A stretch of DNA of 64,000 nucleotides, taken from Martinezella tropici (GTDB lineage: Bacteria; Pseudomonadota; Alphaproteobacteria; Rhizobiales; Rhizobiaceae). This document shows positions 26,570-35,347 of this stretch, in pieces. The position numbers were made by a program, and so were the translations under genes. Position 1 is the stretch's first letter; each line of letters opens with the position of its first letter. The notes under the pieces are model-generated. The model saw only the letters and a list, made by a program, of their open reading frames with translations. It had not been told where the DNA came from and did not search any database. The stretch is from assembly GCF_003287875.1 (NCBI RefSeq), contig NZ_QMKK01000054.1:434001-498000 (forward strand), written 5' to 3'.

Positions 26570-27457
26570 TCAGACTTTGAGCGGCGATGCCGCCGCGAAA
26601 AAATCGGCCCAGGGATCGGCGCTCGATCGGCTCAAACGCGAGGCTGCGTTGCCAATGGTGAAAGAAGCCGGGCCGATCTTGCCGTCCAACTCCTCCCAGC
26701 CGATCGGCATCGAAACCGCGGCACCCTTTCTTGCGCGCGTCGAATAAGGGGCGACCGCGGTATTGCCGCGGCCGTTGCGCAGGTAGTCCACGAAGATGTG
26801 GCCGGTCCGCTTCGCCTTGCTGGCGACCGACAAATATGTCTGCGGGCTATCGGCGCTCATGGAATGCGCCATCGTCTCGGCTGCCTCCTTGACCTGCTGC
26901 CAGTTTGCTTGTGGTGTAAGGGATGCGACGACGTGTAGGCCTTTGCCGCCCGAGGTCTTGATGAATGAGGTCAATCCCTGGGCGGAAAAGCGTTCCCTTA
27001 TTTCCTTCGCCGCAGCGGTGACCTTGCCCCAGGTGACGTCTTCGCCCGGGTCGAGATCCATGATGATCATGTCGGGCTTTTCCCAGTGACGGATGGTCGT
27101 GCCCCAGGGATGTATTTCCAGCGCCGCCGACTGAACGAGGGCAGCCAGTCCGTCGAAGTCTTCGATCTTCAAAAGCTTTGCCGCATCCTTGTCTTCAGGA
27201 TCGGCAATCTCCTCGATATGCGGATTGATGCCCTTCCAGGCATGTTTCTGGAAAAACTTCGGCCCATCGATGCCGTCGGGGCAGCGCAGGAGGGCGAGGG
27301 GGCGATTGGTGACGAAGGGTTGCATCCGCTGCCAGGCAAGCGCGTAGTAATCGAGGAGATCCTGCTTGCTGACACCGTCATCGGGCCAGTAAACCCGCTC
27401 CGGATGCGTCAGTTCCACCGAGGTCTTGATGTTGTTCTGAATGGGCGTCTTTGCCAT
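26570..27457 (-). CDS. stand-alone LigD polymerase domain (NHEJ primase-polymerase)
   Basis: A 295-residue protein that covers only the archaeo-eukaryotic primase-like polymerase domain of LigD. Start VELTHPERVYWPDDGVSKQDLLDYY, the metal-binding DLDPGED and KTSGGKGLHV motifs, and AVAPYSTRARKGAAVSMP are all present. There is no ligase or phosphoesterase domain fused, and no Ku gene nearby. Such proteins fill gaps with ribonucleotides during end joining. It starts cleanly from an ATG, so it appears to be a complete single-domain gene, not a fragment. Confidence 0.88.
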   Translation of the reverse strand: MAKTPIQNNIKTSVELTHPERVYWPDDGVSKQDLLDYYALAWQRMQPFVTNRPLALLRCPDGIDGPKFFQKHAWKGINPHIEEIADPEDKDAAKLLKIEDFDGLAALVQSAALEIHPWGTTIRHWEKPDMIIMDLDPGEDVTWGKVTAAAKEIRERFSAQGLTSFIKTSGGKGLHVVASLTPQANWQQVKEAAETMAHSMSADSPQTYLSVASKAKRTGHIFVDYLRNGRGNTAVAPYSTRARKGAAVSMPIGWEELDGKIGPASFTIGNAASRLSRSSADPWADFFAAASPLKV

Positions 27458-27542
27458 CTCGCGCGCGCTCCATTTTCTGCGACGGATGGGCCGCAGCGCC
27501 GGATAAGACTAGCATTGTCCGGCGCATGAAGTCGATTGGCTG

Positions 27543-28337
27543 TTACGGCATGAGTTGGCCGCCATTGACCTCGACGACCTGGCCGGTGATATAGCCGGAC
27601 AGCGTTGCCGAGGCGAGGAAGAGATAGGCGCCGACACAATCCTCCGGCGTACCGACGAAACCCATGGGGATCGTCTTGCGTTGAATTTCCATCTGTTCGT
27701 CGTTGGTGTAGCGCTCGTGGAAGGGCGTCGCGATCACGCCAGGTGCGACCGCATTGACCCGGATCTTGTCGTTGACGAATTCCTTGGCATGGCCGTGGGT
27801 GATCGTCGAGACAAACCCCTTGGAGGCTGCATAGAGGATCGCGCCGTTGCCGCCGCCGTTGCGCGCGGCAATCGAGGTCGTGTTGATCACGAAGCCGCCC
27901 TGTTGCTTGAGGTATGGGTGGGCCGCGCGGGTCGCCGCGAGCACGGAGCGGGCGTTGAGGTTCATCACCCGGTCGTAATGTTCATCGGTCATGTCGACGG
28001 TGGGAAGCCGCCCCAGCATGCCGCCGGCATTGTTGACCAGCCCATCGAGGCCGCCCAGCGCTTCGGCCGCGTCCGTGACGACGCGTTCGGTCTCGCCGCC
28101 TTGCGAGACGTCACCCTGGATCAGATGAACCACGCCGCCGCTGGCCTCGATGTCTGCCGCCAGCTTTTCCGCCGGTTCGCGGCTGGCATTGAAATGAAGG
28201 CCGACCTTCATCCCCTGCGCGGCAAAGGCCCGTGCGACGGCAGCGCCGATGCCGGTCGAAGCCCCTGTTATCAACACCCGTTTTCCGGCTAGATCTGGGA
28301 TGCGGATGGACGCAAGCAATTGCGCGAGTTCTGCCAT
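27543..28337 (-). CDS. SDR family oxidoreductase
   Basis: A 264-residue classical short-chain dehydrogenase. NAD(P) motif TGASTGIG, structural NNAGG, and catalytic YAASK are present. GAGGAGGAGTTGTC precedes the ATG. Resembles 3-oxoacyl reductase/glucose-1-dehydrogenase-like SDRs; the substrate cannot be assigned. Located upstream of, and in the same direction as, the LigD-type gene with an 85-base gap. Confidence 0.88.
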   Translation of the reverse strand: MAELAQLLASIRIPDLAGKRVLITGASTGIGAAVARAFAAQGMKVGLHFNASREPAEKLAADIEASGGVVHLIQGDVSQGGETERVVTDAAEALGGLDGLVNNAGGMLGRLPTVDMTDEHYDRVMNLNARSVLAATRAAHPYLKQQGGFVINTTSIAARNGGGNGAILYAASKGFVSTITHGHAKEFVNDKIRVNAVAPGVIATPFHERYTNDEQMEIQRKTIPMGFVGTPEDCVGAYLFLASATLSGYITGQVVEVNGGQLMP

Positions 28338-28722
28338 GACAACTCCTCCTCAATGTCAATCAATCATATGACGAAATATGCCCTGTCTTATCAGGCGGAA
28401 GGGAGGAAAGGCAATTGGGGCAGGGCCAGACAAAAGGACGCGATATGCTCTTGGGATCGCATTTCCGCTCTGCAAACTCTCGCTTTTGCATCAAAATGGC
28501 ACTCCAGGATTTTACCGTAAATTTTTGAAATTATGATCATTTCCATAAATGAAAAACTTCATTCTCTACTTTAACAAGGTGCAATCCGCGGAGATTGACA
28601 CGAAACGATCTGGTCTGACAGTGCCGCGGCAGATAATGAGGGTGCTCCGGGAGTCGGCCGCTCCTTACAGTGGTGAGGCGCTGGCGGCCGCGGCTTCGAC
28701 AACAAGGAGAGACCGAACAATC
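28338..28722. other. divergent promoter region between SDR and RidA genes
   Basis: About 385 bases without a supported gene. An AT-rich stretch around 28500-28570, including ATGATCAT, stands out from the local GC content and is the likely promoter zone. An open frame runs into ridA from 28549 but lacks protein-like sequence. Confidence 0.5.
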
Positions 28723-29118
28723 ATGAGCAGGAACAAACTGATCCGTTTCGATGTTGCCGACAATCAGGCCGGTGGCCAGCGCCGTCCCTTCGCCAAGGCA
28801 GTCCGCGCCGGCGATTTCGTCTATGTCTCGGGCCAGGTGCCGACCATCAACGGTGAAATCGTCGTCGGCAATATCGTGACCCAGACCGAGCAGGTCATTG
28901 CCAATATCAAGGATGTTCTTGCCCTCGCCGATTGCACGCTCGAGCACGTTGTGAAGGTCAATGTCTGGCTGGACGATGCCCGCGATTTCTCGAGCTTCAA
29001 CGCGGTGTTCGAGAAACATTTCATCGATCACCCGCCAGCGCGTTCCACTGTCCAGTCGCCGATGATGGTCGATGTCAAGGTCGAGATGGATGTCGTGGCT
29101 TACAATCCGCTCGACTGA
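28723..29118 (+). CDS. RidA family protein
   Basis: A 131-residue RidA/YjgF/UK114 protein. Typical stretches are PFAKAVRAGDFVYVSGQVP, TEQVIANIKDVLALA, VVKVNVWL and the C-terminal arginine motif PPARSTVQSP...KVEMDVVAY. Archetypal RidA hydrolyses reactive enamine/imine intermediates from amino-acid metabolism; some paralogues act on other substrates. The start at 28723 is fixed by AAGGAGAG. A hairpin lies just after the stop, so it is probably a separate transcript from the downstream importer. Confidence 0.9.
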   Translation: MSRNKLIRFDVADNQAGGQRRPFAKAVRAGDFVYVSGQVPTINGEIVVGNIVTQTEQVIANIKDVLALADCTLEHVVKVNVWLDDARDFSSFNAVFEKHFIDHPPARSTVQSPMMVDVKVEMDVVAYNPLD

Positions 29119-29128
29119 GTAGAGATTG

Positions 29129-29150
29129 CTTTGCGATTACGATCGCAAAG
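29129..29150. terminator. hairpin after the RidA gene
   Basis: CTTTGCGAT-TACG-ATCGCAAAG is a perfect 9-bp stem with a 4-base loop, 10 bases after the ridA stop. No T-run follows. Confidence 0.5.
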
Positions 29151-29460
29151 GTGCGGCGACTGCATCGTCATATCCGCGAATGCCGCGGTGACGGCCGTTC
29201 GATAAATTTCTGCCGCGCCTAACTCCCGCGCTTTCGATGCCGGCTCTCTGTATGTCGGCATCAAGGTGGCGTTTCCATATCATCGGTATGCGGCATCAAT
29301 GCCCTGTTCGCTCCGCCGTTGCAGACAGCGGCGAACCGCAACGATTTCCCCAATCCCAATCGCCCGATATCGCCGCCTCATCGGCGACTGCGCCCATTAG
29401 GTCCAATCCATCCCTGTTGATTTCCAATCAGCGATTGACGAGTCTCAAAACTCACGATTA

Positions 29461-29473
29461 AATCAATTTGATT
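29461..29473. promoter_or_regulatory. AT-rich palindrome before the importer, possible regulator site
   Basis: AATCAA-T-TTGATT is a perfect 6-1-6 inverted repeat 29 bases before the ATG of the binding-protein gene. Position is right for an operator or for the promoter itself; the ROK regulator at the other end of the cluster is a candidate ligand. Confidence 0.35.
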
Positions 29474-29502
29474 GACTACTCGAAAACGAGAGGGAACGAC
29501 AA

Positions 29503-31197
29503 ATGGGAATGAGGAAAAGGACACTGCGCAATCTTTTAAACCGGACGCCTTGGGCGGCCGCGGCGGCACTGAGCGCCTCGCTGGTATTCGGTTCCGGCAT
29601 CGCCTCGGCGGCGGAATCCGTGCTGACGATGCATATCGAGGAGCAGACCAGCTGGGTCAGCAACTTCAATCCCTTCGATCTGGCCGGTCGTCGCCAGAGC
29701 ACGATGGATTTCATCTACGAACCGCTGGTCATCTTCAACGCCAATGATGGCGGCAAGCCGGTCTGGCGGCTTGCGACCAGCTACAAGTTTTCCGACGATC
29801 TGATGTCGATCACCTATGAGCTGCGTCCGGGCGTGAAATGGTCGGACGGTCAGCCGCTGACCTCGGCCGACGTGAAATACACGATCGATCTGATGCTGAA
29901 GAACCCGGCCGTCGATACCGTCGGTGTCGGCCAGACGGTCGCCTCCGTCGAAGCGCCGTCGCCAACGCAGGTGAAGATCAACCTCAAGGCTGTGAATTCC
30001 GAATTCCCCGAATCGCTGGCCGATCTCGCCGTCGTACCCGAGCATATCTGGAAAGACGTTCCCGATCCGGTCGCCTTCAAGAACGAGAAGCCCGTCGGTT
30101 CCGGCCCGATGACCGAGGTTCGCCGCTTTACGCCGCAAGTCTATGAGCAGTGCCGCAACCCGAACTACTGGGATGCCACATCGCTGCATGTCGATTGCCT
30201 GCGTCTGCCGCAGATTTCGGGTAATGACCAGATGCTGGCGCTGCTGCCGGAAGGCACCGTCGATTGGATCGGTTCGTTCCTGCCGCAGATTGACAAGACC
30301 TTCGTCGCGCTCGACCCGCAGCACAATGGTTACTGGCAGCCGCCGGCGGAAACCGTTGCTTTCGAGATGAACTTCAAATCCACGAATGCCGGTAATCTCG
30401 AGGCTTTCAAGGACCTGAACTTCCGTCATGCCTTCAGCCTGGCGATGGATCGCAAGTCGATGGTCGACATTGCCGGCTTCGGCTACCCGGTCGTCAACCT
30501 GCATGCCAGCGGCCTGCCGCCGCGCTTCGAAAGCTGGCGAAACAAGGCAGCCGAAGGCGACAAGGACGCCTTCATGGGCTTCGACACCGACAAGGCAAAC
30601 AAGATCCTCGACGATGCCGGCTACAAGAAGGGTGCGGATGGTTTCCGCACCACGCCGAGCGGCAAGCCGATTACCTTCCCGATCATCGTACCGAACGGCT
30701 GGACCGACTGGATTGACGCAGTGCAGATCGCCGTCGAAGGGTTGCGCGCCGCTGGCATCAACGCCTCGGTCACCACGCCCGAATACGAGCAGTGGCGCAA
30801 GCAGCTTCTCGATGGCAGCTTCGATGTCGTCATGAACTCGCGTGCGGATAGCGCAACCCCGTTCCAGGGCTATTATCAGAGCCTGTCGACGGCCTATGCC
30901 GGCAAGCTCACCGTCGCCGCGGCACGCTATTCCAACCCGAAGCTCGATGCGCTCTTCGATCAATATCTGAAGTCGTCTTCCGATGATGATCATAAGAAGA
31001 TCTTCAACGATATTCAGGTGCTGATCGCCGACGATTTCCCGGTCGTTCCCGTCTTCAACGGCCCGACCTGGTACCAATATTCGAGCAAGCGTTTCACCGG
31101 TTGGGTCACGGACAAGGATCCCGTGATGAACCCGGAAAACCACGACAACAACCGCATGCGTCTCATGCATCTGCTGCGTCTGAAGCCGGTCCAATAA
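29503..31197 (+). CDS. ABC transporter substrate-binding protein, family 5 (Dpp/Opp type)
   Basis: A 564-residue periplasmic binding protein with a signal peptide (basic N-terminus, hydrophobic AAAAALSASLVFGSG, cleavage near ASA-AES). The family-5 pattern is evident: YEPLVIFN, TYELRPGVKWSDGQPLTSADVKYT cut by the usual lobes, and a DFPVVPVFNGP end. Family 5 includes oligopeptide and also chitin-oligosaccharide binders. Here the operon carries a hexosaminidase, so a GlcNAc-oligomer ligand is favoured over peptides. That is inference. Confidence 0.9.
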   Translation: MGMRKRTLRNLLNRTPWAAAAALSASLVFGSGIASAAESVLTMHIEEQTSWVSNFNPFDLAGRRQSTMDFIYEPLVIFNANDGGKPVWRLATSYKFSDDLMSITYELRPGVKWSDGQPLTSADVKYTIDLMLKNPAVDTVGVGQTVASVEAPSPTQVKINLKAVNSEFPESLADLAVVPEHIWKDVPDPVAFKNEKPVGSGPMTEVRRFTPQVYEQCRNPNYWDATSLHVDCLRLPQISGNDQMLALLPEGTVDWIGSFLPQIDKTFVALDPQHNGYWQPPAETVAFEMNFKSTNAGNLEAFKDLNFRHAFSLAMDRKSMVDIAGFGYPVVNLHASGLPPRFESWRNKAAEGDKDAFMGFDTDKANKILDDAGYKKGADGFRTTPSGKPITFPIIVPNGWTDWIDAVQIAVEGLRAAGINASVTTPEYEQWRKQLLDGSFDVVMNSRADSATPFQGYYQSLSTAYAGKLTVAAARYSNPKLDALFDQYLKSSSDDDHKKIFNDIQVLIADDFPVVPVFNGPTWYQYSSKRFTGWVTDKDPVMNPENHDNNRMRLMHLLRLKPVQ

Positions 31198-31219
31198 GAC
31201 CACAGCGAAGGAAGCAGAG

Positions 31220-32203
31220 ATGCGTGTTTCAAGCCGGCGCCTCGGCGTCTACGCGGTGGCCCTGGCCTTCGCGATCGTCGTGAACTTCATTCTTCCCCGG
31301 CTTATGCCGGGGAGTCCCGTCGACGCCATGGTCGCGCAACTCGGGCCGCGGGCCACGCCCGCGGCCGTGGAGGCGATCAAGGCCCGTTTCGGCGAGATCG
31401 ATCAGCCGATCATGATGCAGTTCTTCGACTACCTTAAAGGCCTTGCCACCTTCGACCTTGGCGTTTCGGTCAAGTATTACCCGCAGACGGTGGTCCAGGT
31501 GCTGAGCCGGGCCACTCTGTGGACCATCTTCCTGGTGGTAACGGCGATCATCTTTTCGCTGTGTGTCGGCGTCGTGCTCGGCGCCATCGCGGCCTGGAGG
31601 CGTGGCGGGCGGTTCGATACGATCGTATCGCCTTTTGCCGTCATCCTGTTTTCGATCCCGCCCGTCATTGTGGCGCTCACGACCCTGTTCGTCTTCGCCG
31701 TATCGTTGCGCTGGTTTCCTGTGGGATATGCCTATGATCCCAATCTCGATCCAGGCTTCAATTTCACCTTCTTCGGCAGCGTGTTCATGCACTCGATCCT
31801 GCCGGTGCTGACGCTGTCGCCTTTCCTGATCGGCGAGTTCCAGACCACCATGCGCTCATCCATGATCGTCGTGCTCGGCGAGGATTACGTGACGATGGGG
31901 CGGGCCAAGGGGCTGAGCAATCTCGCCGTCATGTTCGGCTATGGCGCGCGCAATGCGCTTCTGCCGGTCCTCACCAATCTTGCTCTGATGCTTGGTGCCG
32001 TTTTCGGCGGCTCGATCGTCACGGAGATCGTCTTCAACTATCCAGGTCTCGGCCTGACGCTGTTTACCGCCAGCGTGGCGCGCGACTATCCCGTCATCCA
32101 GGGGCAATTGCTGCTGATGACGCTCGCAACCCTGGGCGCCAATTTCCTCGTCGACATCATCTACGGTCTCGTCGATCCGCGATTGAGGGAGGCAGGCCGA
32201 TGA
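31220..32203 (+). CDS. ABC transporter permease, DppB/OppB-like
   Basis: A 327-residue inner-membrane permease with six helices. N-terminal LPRLMPGSPVDAM, and the EAA loop DYVTMGRAKGLSNLAVMFGYGARNALLP are diagnostic of DppB-type subunits. GAAGGAAGCAG precedes the ATG; it follows the binding protein by 22 bases and overlaps the next permease by four bases. Confidence 0.93.
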   Translation: MRVSSRRLGVYAVALAFAIVVNFILPRLMPGSPVDAMVAQLGPRATPAAVEAIKARFGEIDQPIMMQFFDYLKGLATFDLGVSVKYYPQTVVQVLSRATLWTIFLVVTAIIFSLCVGVVLGAIAAWRRGGRFDTIVSPFAVILFSIPPVIVALTTLFVFAVSLRWFPVGYAYDPNLDPGFNFTFFGSVFMHSILPVLTLSPFLIGEFQTTMRSSMIVVLGEDYVTMGRAKGLSNLAVMFGYGARNALLPVLTNLALMLGAVFGGSIVTEIVFNYPGLGLTLFTASVARDYPVIQGQLLLMTLATLGANFLVDIIYGLVDPRLREAGR

Positions 32204-33102
32204 GCTTCTCCTTCCGATCCATTTTCAGCCAGAAAAAGGCGCTTGTCGGCTTCGTCATCGTCGCCGCGCTATGCCTGATGGCGATCTGCGCGCCGATCAT
32301 CGCGCCAGGCGAAGCAGGAGCCCGTGTCGGCCGCTCGCATCAGCCGCCATCTGTCGAGCATGTCTTCGGCACGACAAAGATGGGCCGCGATGTCTACAAG
32401 CAATTTGTCTGGGGCGCCAGAAGCTCGCTTTCCGTCGGCTTTGCCACGGGCATCGCGATCACCGTGCTCGGCACCGCCATCGGCCTCATCGCCGGCTATA
32501 CCGGCGGCAAGACGGATGCGGCGCTCGATCTCGCTACAAACGCCGTGCTTGTTATCCCGAACATGCCGCTCCTCATCCTCCTCGCTTCCTTTGCGGGTAC
32601 TGTCGGCCCGATAACGATCATGACCATCATTGCGCTAACGTCCTGGCCGTGGGGCGCGCGCATGACACGCTCGCAGACGATGGCCTTACGCAACCGCGAT
32701 TTCGTCACCGCTGCCAAGATGATCGGCGAGCCGGCCTGGCGCATCATCTTCGTCGAGATCTTGCCAAACCTGACGCCGCTCATCGGCATCAATCTGGTCG
32801 GCAGCATCATCTATGCGATCGTCGCCCAGACCACGCTCGAATATCTCGGCTTCGGCGATCCGCTGAAGGTCACCTGGGGTACCATGCTCTATAATGCCCA
32901 GAATGCCTCGGCCATCATGGTCGGCGCCTGGTGGGATATCGGCGTGCCGGCGATCGGCATTGCGCTGACGGGGCTTGGTCTCGCGCTGATCAACTTCACT
33001 TTCGATGAAATCGCCAATCCGCAATTGCGTTCCGGCCCGGCCTTGACCCGCTGGTTCCGCCTGACGCGTGCCCGCAACCGCATGATGAGGGCCGAGCAAT
33101 GA
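32200..33102 (+). CDS. ABC transporter permease, DppC/OppC-like
   Basis: A 300-residue permease. HVFGTTKMGRDVYKQFVWGARSSL and the EAA loop RDFVTAAKMIGEPAWRIIFVEILPN identify a DppC-type subunit. Its ATG overlaps the stop of the preceding permease, and its stop overlaps the next start, so the transporter genes are translationally coupled. Confidence 0.93.
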   Translation: MSFSFRSIFSQKKALVGFVIVAALCLMAICAPIIAPGEAGARVGRSHQPPSVEHVFGTTKMGRDVYKQFVWGARSSLSVGFATGIAITVLGTAIGLIAGYTGGKTDAALDLATNAVLVIPNMPLLILLASFAGTVGPITIMTIIALTSWPWGARMTRSQTMALRNRDFVTAAKMIGEPAWRIIFVEILPNLTPLIGINLVGSIIYAIVAQTTLEYLGFGDPLKVTWGTMLYNAQNASAIMVGAWWDIGVPAIGIALTGLGLALINFTFDEIANPQLRSGPALTRWFRLTRARNRMMRAEQ

Positions 33103-33914
33103 GCGACAATCTGCTTGAGATCGAACACCTCAATATCGACTATCTGCTCGACAAGGGCGATTTCCGCGCGGTGAAGGATGTATCCCTCAGTATTGGCCGG
33201 GGTGAGATCTTCGGTCTTGCCGGCGAATCCGGCTGCGGCAAGAGCACGATCGCCTATGCGATCACGCGGCTATCGAAGGCGCCGGCCTGGGTCAGCGGCG
33301 GAAGCATCCGGCTCGACGGGCAGGATCTGCTGAAGATGCCGGAAGGCGAGCTGCAGAAGATCCGCTGGAAGCGCATCGGCATGGTATTCCAGAGCGCCAT
33401 GAATTCGCTCAATCCGCTGATGCGGGTGGAGGCGCAGTTCCACGACGTCCTGCATCGCCATACCGGCTGCTCACGCCAGGAATCGCGCGCCCGTGCTGAA
33501 GAGATGTTCAAGCTGGTGGGTATTCCTCCGCATCGCGTCAGCGATTATCCGCACCAGTTTTCCGGCGGCATGCGCCAGCGCATCGTCATCGCCATCTGCC
33601 TGGCGCTGCGTCCTGAACTCATCATCATGGACGAACCGACAACGGCGCTCGATGTCGTCGTGCAGCGAGAAATCCTGGAACAGGTTCTCGACCTGCAGCA
33701 GACCTATGGTTTCTCGGTGCTCTTCATCACCCATGACCTGCATCTGATGGCCCAGCTTTGCCATCGCATCGGTGTCATGCTGAAAGGCGAATTGGTCGAG
33801 GTCGGCGATGTCGCCCAGGTCAGCCAGTCGCCCGTTCACGAGTACACGCGCAAGCTCTGGAATGCCATCCCGCAGCTTCCGGCCAGCGCCCATTCTCCCG
33901 GAGTTTTCGCATGA
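33099..33914 (+). CDS. ABC transporter ATP-binding protein, DppD/OppD-like
   Basis: A 271-residue ABC ATPase. Walker A GESGCGKST, Q-loop GMVFQSAMNSLNP, signature FSGGMRQRI, Walker B LIIMDEPTTALD and the H-loop FITHDLHLMAQ are intact. It is shorter than typical DppD and lacks most of the C-terminal iron-sulfur/oligopeptide extension. Overlaps its neighbours by four bases each. Confidence 0.92.
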   Translation: MSDNLLEIEHLNIDYLLDKGDFRAVKDVSLSIGRGEIFGLAGESGCGKSTIAYAITRLSKAPAWVSGGSIRLDGQDLLKMPEGELQKIRWKRIGMVFQSAMNSLNPLMRVEAQFHDVLHRHTGCSRQESRARAEEMFKLVGIPPHRVSDYPHQFSGGMRQRIVIAICLALRPELIIMDEPTTALDVVVQREILEQVLDLQQTYGFSVLFITHDLHLMAQLCHRIGVMLKGELVEVGDVAQVSQSPVHEYTRKLWNAIPQLPASAHSPGVFA

Positions 33915-34837
33915 ACCCGCAGATACAGGCCGTAACTGCAGAACCCATCATCCGGCTTGATGATATCCAGCGCCACTTTGGCCCCGTGCACGCATTGAAG
34001 AGCGTTTCCTTTTCGCTATTCGCGGGAAAGGCGCTGGCATTGGTCGGCGAATCCGGCTGCGGCAAGACCACGTGCGCCCGCATTATCGCCCGGCTCGACA
34101 AGCCGACGGCCGGCAGGCTGCTGTTTCGTGGGCAGGATCGCACGGCACGAGGGTCGGGCAGGGAAGAGCGGATGTACCGCAAGGATGTCCAGATGGTCTT
34201 CCAGGATCCGTTCTCATCGCTCAACCCGGCCTTTACCATCAATCATCACATCGCAAGGCCGCTGCAATTGCACGGCCAGGACAAGCCGAAGGCCGAGCGG
34301 GACGAGGATATAGCGAAGCTGCTCGAAAGCGTTGGGCTCGATCCTTCGGTGACGCGTCAGAAGTTCCCGCACGAACTCTCCGGCGGCCAGCGTCAGCGCG
34401 TCAATATCGCCCGTGCGCTGGCGGTTTCCCCGAGCGTGCTGGTGGCGGATGAGCCGACCTCGATGCTCGATGTCTCGATCCGCAAGGACATTCTCGATCT
34501 GCTGGCGCGGGTAAAGCGCGAAAACGATCTCGCCATGCTCTACATCACCCATGATATCGCGACGGCAGCCCATGTTGCGGAGGAGATCGTGGTAATGTTT
34601 GCCGGCCAGATGGTCGAGTGGGGCGAAACCAATGCCGTGCTTGCCAATCCGAAGCACCCCTATACGCAGCTTCTGCTTTCGGCCGTGCCGGATGGCGGCC
34701 GCAGGTTTGTGACCGGCGGCAGCGCTCGCTTCCTCGAACAGGCGGAAAAGATCCGCGCGCTCAGCCGACCGGTCTCGACGGTGGTCGAGGAGGTCGGCCC
34801 CAATCATTTCATGCGTGCGCTGGTCGCATCGAATTAG
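33911..34837 (+). CDS. ABC transporter ATP-binding protein, DppF/OppF-like
   Basis: A 308-residue ABC ATPase with Walker A GESGCGKTT, Q-loop VFQDPFSSLNP, signature [14 protein letters not shown], Walker B VLVADEPTSMLD and a C-terminal oligopeptide-transporter extension (HPYTQLLLSAVPDG). The ATG at 33911 (ATGA overlap with the preceding gene) is used; a longer in-frame start at 33758 lies inside the upstream gene and adds no homology. Confidence 0.92.
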   Translation: MNPQIQAVTAEPIIRLDDIQRHFGPVHALKSVSFSLFAGKALALVGESGCGKTTCARIIARLDKPTAGRLLFRGQDRTARGSGREERMYRKDVQMVFQDPFSSLNPAFTINHHIARPLQLHGQDKPKAERDEDIAKLLESVGLDPSVTRQKFPHELSGGQRQRVNIARALAVSPSVLVADEPTSMLDVSIRKDILDLLARVKRENDLAMLYITHDIATAAHVAEEIVVMFAGQMVEWGETNAVLANPKHPYTQLLLSAVPDGGRRFVTGGSARFLEQAEKIRALSRPVSTVVEEVGPNHFMRALVASN

Positions 34838-34849
34838 GAGGAATTCCCG

Positions 34850-35320
34850 TTGGACTATCTGGTCAATCTATCGACCCTGCCGATCGACACGCAATCGCCC
34901 GGGCGCATGGCGAAGGCTGATGTCACCATCCGGCGCGCTCTGCCGCCGGAACTGCGTGTTATCACCGCTTGGGTGGCTGAACATTTCAGTGAGGGCTGGG
35001 CGAGCGAGACGACGGTCGCGATGAGCCGCCAACCGCCGACATGCTTCATCGCCACCCGTAATCGCGAGCTTGTCGGCTTTGCCTGCCACGAAGCGACGGC
35101 GCGCGGCTTCTTCGGTCCGACCGGCGTCGACGAAAGCGTGCGCGGCCTCGGCATTGGTCGGGCGCTGCTGTTTGCCTGCCTCAACGACCAGAAGGCGATG
35201 GGCTATGCCTATACGGTCATCGGCGATGTCGGCCCATCGGAATTCTATGAGAAGACGGTCGGCGCCATCCAGATCCCCAATTCCGCACCCGGCATTTATG
35301 CCGGCATGCTCAAGCTTTGA
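34850..35320 (+). CDS. GNAT family N-acetyltransferase, TTG start
   Basis: A 156-residue GNAT protein. The acetyl-CoA loop is VRGLGIGRALLFACL and the fold ends with GDVGPSEFYEKTVGA. The start is a TTG at 34850 because AGGAGG sits 8 bases upstream and no in-frame ATG occurs before the conserved core region begins. It lies between the transporter ATPase and the hexosaminidase in one operon, so it could acetylate an amino sugar released by or imported with the oligosaccharide; this is inference, since GNAT substrates vary widely. Confidence 0.85.
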   Translation: MDYLVNLSTLPIDTQSPGRMAKADVTIRRALPPELRVITAWVAEHFSEGWASETTVAMSRQPPTCFIATRNRELVGFACHEATARGFFGPTGVDESVRGLGIGRALLFACLNDQKAMGYAYTVIGDVGPSEFYEKTVGAIQIPNSAPGIYAGMLKL

Positions 35321-35347
35321 ACGATCCTTCAGGAAGAGAGAATACTC

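Larger units (their letters stand above)
29119..29502. other. intergenic region upstream of the oligosaccharide/peptide importer
   Basis: Holds a hairpin after ridA (29129-29150), then about 300 bases of non-coding sequence and, close to the importer, the AT-rich palindrome at 29461-29473. The promoter of the importer operon is expected in the last 100 bases. Confidence 0.5.

Noticed and set aside
29536-31203. Minus-strand frame opposite the family-5 binding protein
   Set aside because: Shadow of a gene with a signal peptide and clear family pattern.
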